Shown: one piece after another, positions 61,337-64,000 of the stretch
How the letters are laid out: each line of letters starts with the position of its first letter
Position numbering within the stretch: position 1 is the first letter of the stretch
From: Ectothiorhodospira haloalkaliphila ATCC 51935
GTDB taxonomy: Bacteria > Pseudomonadota > Gammaproteobacteria > Ectothiorhodospirales > Ectothiorhodospiraceae
NCBI RefSeq assembly: GCF_000633935.1
Contig: NZ_KK214998.1
Location: 472,046 to 536,045 of the forward strand
Length of the DNA stretch: 64,000 nt
Direction: 5' to 3'
Made by a program: the position numbers and the translations under genes
Notes under the pieces: model-generated
What the model saw: the letters and a program-made list of their open reading frames with translations, nothing else
What the model was told of the DNA's origin: nothing
Databases searched by the model: none

Positions 61337-62444
61337 CGGGGGCCTCCTTCAGCAGGGCATGGGCCTCGGCGGTGATGTCGATGCCCACCGGACACCAGGT
61401 GATGCAGCGGCCACAGCCCACGCAGCCGCTGCGACCATATTGCTCGTGCCAGCTGCCCAGCTTGTGGGTGAGCCATTGGCGGTAGCGCAGCCGGGTGTCG
61501 GAGCGCACCACGAAATGTCCCATGAAGCTGTGTTCGGCATTGAAGCAGGAGCTCCATTGTCGCAGATGCTCGGAACTGTCGCCGCCAAGGGCCGGTTCGT
61601 CCATTTCCATGTGACAGAAACAGGTGGGGCACACCGCCGTGCAGTTGCCGCAGGACAGGCAGCGCTCGCCCACATCTTTCCAGTGCCCGGCCTGAAGCCG
61701 TTCATACAGGCCCTGCTTGAGATGGCGACCGGGCAGGGTGCGGCGCTGGCCCATGGCGGCCTGGTGGGTTTCCTTTTCAACCGTACGCCGCTGCGCCGCC
61801 GTGGCCGCATCCAGGTCGAGACGTTCCAGCAGGGTTTTCCCCGCCTGGGTGCCGGCCCAGAGCAGATACCCCTCGTCCAGCTCGGCCATGCCCAGATCAT
61901 GACCCCGGCTGATGGCCGGACCATCACCGGTGGAGGCGCAGAAACAGGTCTGCGCCGGGTGTGCACAGGACATGCCCACCAGGAATAGCGCCTCGCGTCG
62001 CCTGCGGAACCAGGGGTCGGGAAAACGCCCGTGCATGAAATGCCGCTCCTGCAGGTCCAGCGCGGCCAGATCGCAGGCACGCAGGCCGATCAGTGCCGTG
62101 GGCTCCGGATCTTCCTGAGTGGACTGAAACGACAGTTGTCCATCGGCGGATCGCTGCGCCCGCCAGATGGGCTCCCGTGGGCGGAAGGTCAGGGGCTTGA
62201 GCGCCTGGGGGCCATTGGCCCAGGCGAAGCAGCGGGGGGTGTCCTGCTCCTGGAGGCGATAACGGCCGGGCTGCTGCACGTCGCGGACACCCGCGGGCAG
62301 ATCATCCCAGCGTCTCAGCGGCTGGAACAGCAGGGTACCCTCCCGGGCCACCGGACCCAGGATGCGACCGAAGCCGGCGCCCCGCAGGGCCTCGAGAAGG
62401 CGGTCGGCCTCGGCGCGCGGCAGGAAGACGGTTTGCTCGTCCAT
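61329..62444 (-). CDS. hydB: Hydrogenase iron-sulfur subunit beta
   Basis: A 371-residue protein of the HydB/HyhB type (related to anaerobic sulfite reductase subunit A). It has two C-terminal ferredoxin motifs, [15 protein letters not shown] (near 265) and [15 protein letters not shown] (near 345), and a central [15 protein letters not shown] segment and CFCASTG. It passes electrons between the flavin subunit and the hydrogenase dimer. It is the first gene of the operon, divergent from hcp, with a weak ribosome-binding site. Confidence 0.9.
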   Translation of the reverse strand: MDEQTVFLPRAEADRLLEALRGAGFGRILGPVAREGTLLFQPLRRWDDLPAGVRDVQQPGRYRLQEQDTPRCFAWANGPQALKPLTFRPREPIWRAQRSADGQLSFQSTQEDPEPTALIGLRACDLAALDLQERHFMHGRFPDPWFRRRREALFLVGMSCAHPAQTCFCASTGDGPAISRGHDLGMAELDEGYLLWAGTQAGKTLLERLDLDAATAAQRRTVEKETHQAAMGQRRTLPGRHLKQGLYERLQAGHWKDVGERCLSCGNCTAVCPTCFCHMEMDEPALGGDSSEHLRQWSSCFNAEHSFMGHFVVRSDTRLRYRQWLTHKLGSWHEQYGRSGCVGCGRCITWCPVGIDITAEAHALLKEAPDA

Positions 62445-62533
62445 GATGAGAGGTTAGCGCAGGCCTTGCTACGCGGGGATGACAAATGCCGCAGGCACGA
62501 TCCAGGTCAATATCCATGGCCCCCGGGTACGCC

Positions 62534-62576
62534 TTGATGCCGGTCAAGGAGGGGCGGGCCTCCCGATCCGGATACT
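62534..62576 (+). promoter_or_regulatory. FNR/ANR box and -10 upstream of hcp
   Basis: TTGAT-GCCG-GTCAA (62534-62547) matches the FNR consensus TTGAT-N4-ATCAA at nine of ten bases. GATACT (62571-62576) is a -10 that would start transcription near 62582, putting the FNR site at -41.5, the class II activation position. It could also act on the divergent hydrogenase operon, whose start is 90 bp away. Confidence 0.6.
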
Positions 62577-62609
62577 GCGGCCCTCGAGCCTATTCCCTGG
62601 AGCATCACC

Positions 62610-63905
62610 ATGAACTGCAACCAATGCGAACAGACCTTCCGGCAGACTGCCTGCGTGACCTCCCCGGGCACCTGCGGCAAGGACGAGGACATGCACTCCC
62701 TGCAGGAGTTGCTGATTTACGGCCTCAAGGGCATGGCGGCCTACGCCCATCATGCCCGTCGCCTGGGGCAGTCGGATGCGGAAGTGTCCGCATTCATGGA
62801 GGAAGCCCTGTTCGCCACCATGACCAACGTGAACTTCGACATGGACTCCCTGCTGGAACTGTGTCTGCGCTGCGGTCAGATGAACCTCAAGGTGATGGAG
62901 ATGCTGGACCGGGGTCACGTGGAGACCTTCGGTCAACCGGCCCCGGCTACCGTGAAGGAAGGCACCCAGGCCGGCCCCGGCATCCTGGTCACCGGCCACG
63001 ACCTGCTGGATCTGTGGGATCTGCTCAAGCAGGTGGAGGGCACCGACATCAAGGTGTACACCCACGGTGAAATGCTGCCGGCCCACATGTACCCCAAACT
63101 GCACAACCACCCGAACCTGGCCGGTCATTTCGGCGGCGCCTGGCAGATGCAGAAGCGGGAGTTCGACCAGTTCCCGGGGCCGGTGCTGGCCACCACCAAC
63201 TGTGTGCTGATTCCGCCGGCCAGCTACCGTGACCGCCTGTTCACCACCCGCGCCACGGCCGTGCCGCAAGGTCAGCGCATCACCCACGAGGACTTCTCCG
63301 CGGTGATCGAGGCGGCGCGTCGCTGTGCGCCCTGTGTGGATCAGCCCAAGGGTGAATCCACGGTGGGCTTCCACCACAGCGTGCTGCTGTCCCATGCCGA
63401 TACCCTGGTGGAGGCGGTCAAGGCCGGCAAGATCAGTCGCTTCTTCGTCATCGGTGGGTGCGACGGCGCCGCCAAGGGCCGCAACTACTTCAGCGATTAC
63501 GCCGAAGCGACCCCCGACGACAGCTTCATCCTCACCCTGGGCTGCGGCAAGTACCGCATCCGGGATCAGGAATACGGCGAGCACCTGGGCTTCCCCCGTC
63601 TGCTGGACATGGGACAGTGCAACGACGCCTACGGTGCCATCCGTGTGGCCCTCGCCCTGGCCGAGGCCTTTGAGTGCGAGGTGAATGAACTGCCCCTGAG
63701 CCTGGTGATCAGCTGGTTCGAGCAGAAGGCCGTGGCGGTGTTCCTCACCCTGCTGAGCCTGAACGTGAAGGGCATCACCCTGGGGCCGAATCCGCCGGCC
63801 TTTGTGTCCCCGAATGTCTTCGCATTGCTCCAGGAACGTTACGACCTGAAGCTGACGGGGAGCGACCCCCAGGGTGACGCGGCCCGCGCCGTGGCGACGA
63901 CCTGA
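62610..63905 (+). CDS. hcp: Hybrid-cluster protein (hydroxylamine/NO reductase), short form
   Basis: Hcp reduces nitric oxide or hydroxylamine and helps with nitrosative stress in anaerobes. The N-terminus MNCNQCEQTFRQTACVTSPG has cysteines 3, 6, 15 and 22 (C-x2-C-x8-C-x6-C) for the simple cluster. All hybrid-cluster ligands are seen: VTGHDLLD, THGEMLPAH, TTNCVL, GGCDGAA, LGCGKY, GQCNDAY and WFEQKAV. The protein has 431 residues instead of about 550: the first helical domain runs directly into the GQMNLKVMEML segment, so one three-helix repeat of about 110 residues is missing, as in class III. GGAG precedes the ATG. No hcr reductase gene is seen before the window ends. Confidence 0.93.
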   Translation: MNCNQCEQTFRQTACVTSPGTCGKDEDMHSLQELLIYGLKGMAAYAHHARRLGQSDAEVSAFMEEALFATMTNVNFDMDSLLELCLRCGQMNLKVMEMLDRGHVETFGQPAPATVKEGTQAGPGILVTGHDLLDLWDLLKQVEGTDIKVYTHGEMLPAHMYPKLHNHPNLAGHFGGAWQMQKREFDQFPGPVLATTNCVLIPPASYRDRLFTTRATAVPQGQRITHEDFSAVIEAARRCAPCVDQPKGESTVGFHHSVLLSHADTLVEAVKAGKISRFFVIGGCDGAAKGRNYFSDYAEATPDDSFILTLGCGKYRIRDQEYGEHLGFPRLLDMGQCNDAYGAIRVALALAEAFECEVNELPLSLVISWFEQKAVAVFLTLLSLNVKGITLGPNPPAFVSPNVFALLQERYDLKLTGSDPQGDAARAVATT

Positions 63906-63907
63906 TC

Positions 63908-64000
63908 ATGCTGCGCCTCGGGGAAGGCAGCGCACCACTGGTGTTGCGCCTTTCCCGGGGCAGGATTGCAGGCCCGCAAAGGACCATGAATCCGGGATAT
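63908..64000 (+). other. End-of-window stretch after hcp
   Basis: After hcp an imperfect long hairpin (about 63916-63958, centred on CCACTGG) could end the transcript. An ATG at 63986 after AAAGGA might begin a further gene, but only 5 codons are visible. Nothing more can be claimed. Confidence 0.3.

Noticed and set aside
62302-62547. Minus-strand frame with RACGICHP, like a [NiFe] L1 motif
   Set aside because: It crosses the hydB start and FNR box, lacks the rest of the domain and is a chance match.

Overview
This window is 64 kb of high-GC bacterial chromosome, densely coded with housekeeping genes. The gene order queG / nnr-tsaE-amiC-mutL-miaA-hfq-hflX-hflK-hflC-yjeT-(hisZ)-purA and rnr-rlmB / rpsF-rpsR-(DUF2232)-rplI-dnaB-alr is the classic gammaproteobacterial arrangement. 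The non-enteric version is seen here: no priB, a DUF2232 membrane gene between rpsR and rplI, and hisZ before purA. A group 3b-type [NiFe] hydrogenase, a NifQ-like molybdenum protein and a short hybrid-cluster protein point to a metabolically versatile, at times anaerobic organism. A Chromatiales/Ectothiorhodospiraceae-type bacterium is my best guess, but it is an inference. I see no prophage, insertion sequence, CRISPR array or obvious island.

Layout. 1-11.6 kb: end of panC, panD, a palindromic repeat patch, a small SAP-type protein, ppc-glgA, pgi, a DASS-family transporter, class I fructose-bisphosphatase, queG. 11.7-24.6 kb: the mutL-hfq-hflKC-purA superoperon. 24.7-38 kb: a P2-type cation ATPase, tRNA-Leu(CAG), rnr-rlmB, a rhomboid protease, the rpsF-rpsR-rplI block, dnaB-alr, an EAL-HDOD protein. 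38-46.6 kb: metZ under a SAM-II riboswitch, katG with an OxyR-like site, modABC-nifQ, glycerate kinase. 46.6-57.9 kb: a nested inverted-repeat element, lpxH-ppiA, cysS, folD, a leuA attenuation leader with leuA, udg-rimI, an ECF-sigma/envelope gene cluster, prfC. 58-64 kb: maturation protease and hydADGB on the minus strand, then hcp behind an FNR-like box.

Most interesting points. (1) A SAM-II riboswitch with a clear antiterminator/terminator switch upstream of metZ. (2) A leucine-codon-rich leader peptide with mutually exclusive hairpins upstream of leuA. (3) A four-gene cluster, led by an ECF-type AAC-N16-CGT promoter, that encodes two Arg/Glu-rich exported helical proteins (one with a 22-residue tandem repeat), an ECF sigma factor and a small membrane protein that may be its regulator. 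This is the best candidate here for a poorly described system. (4) OxyR-like and FNR-like boxes placed exactly where activators should sit at katG and hcp. (5) Two members of a family of long near-perfect inverted repeats. All promoter and regulator sites are read by eye from sequence and are untested.
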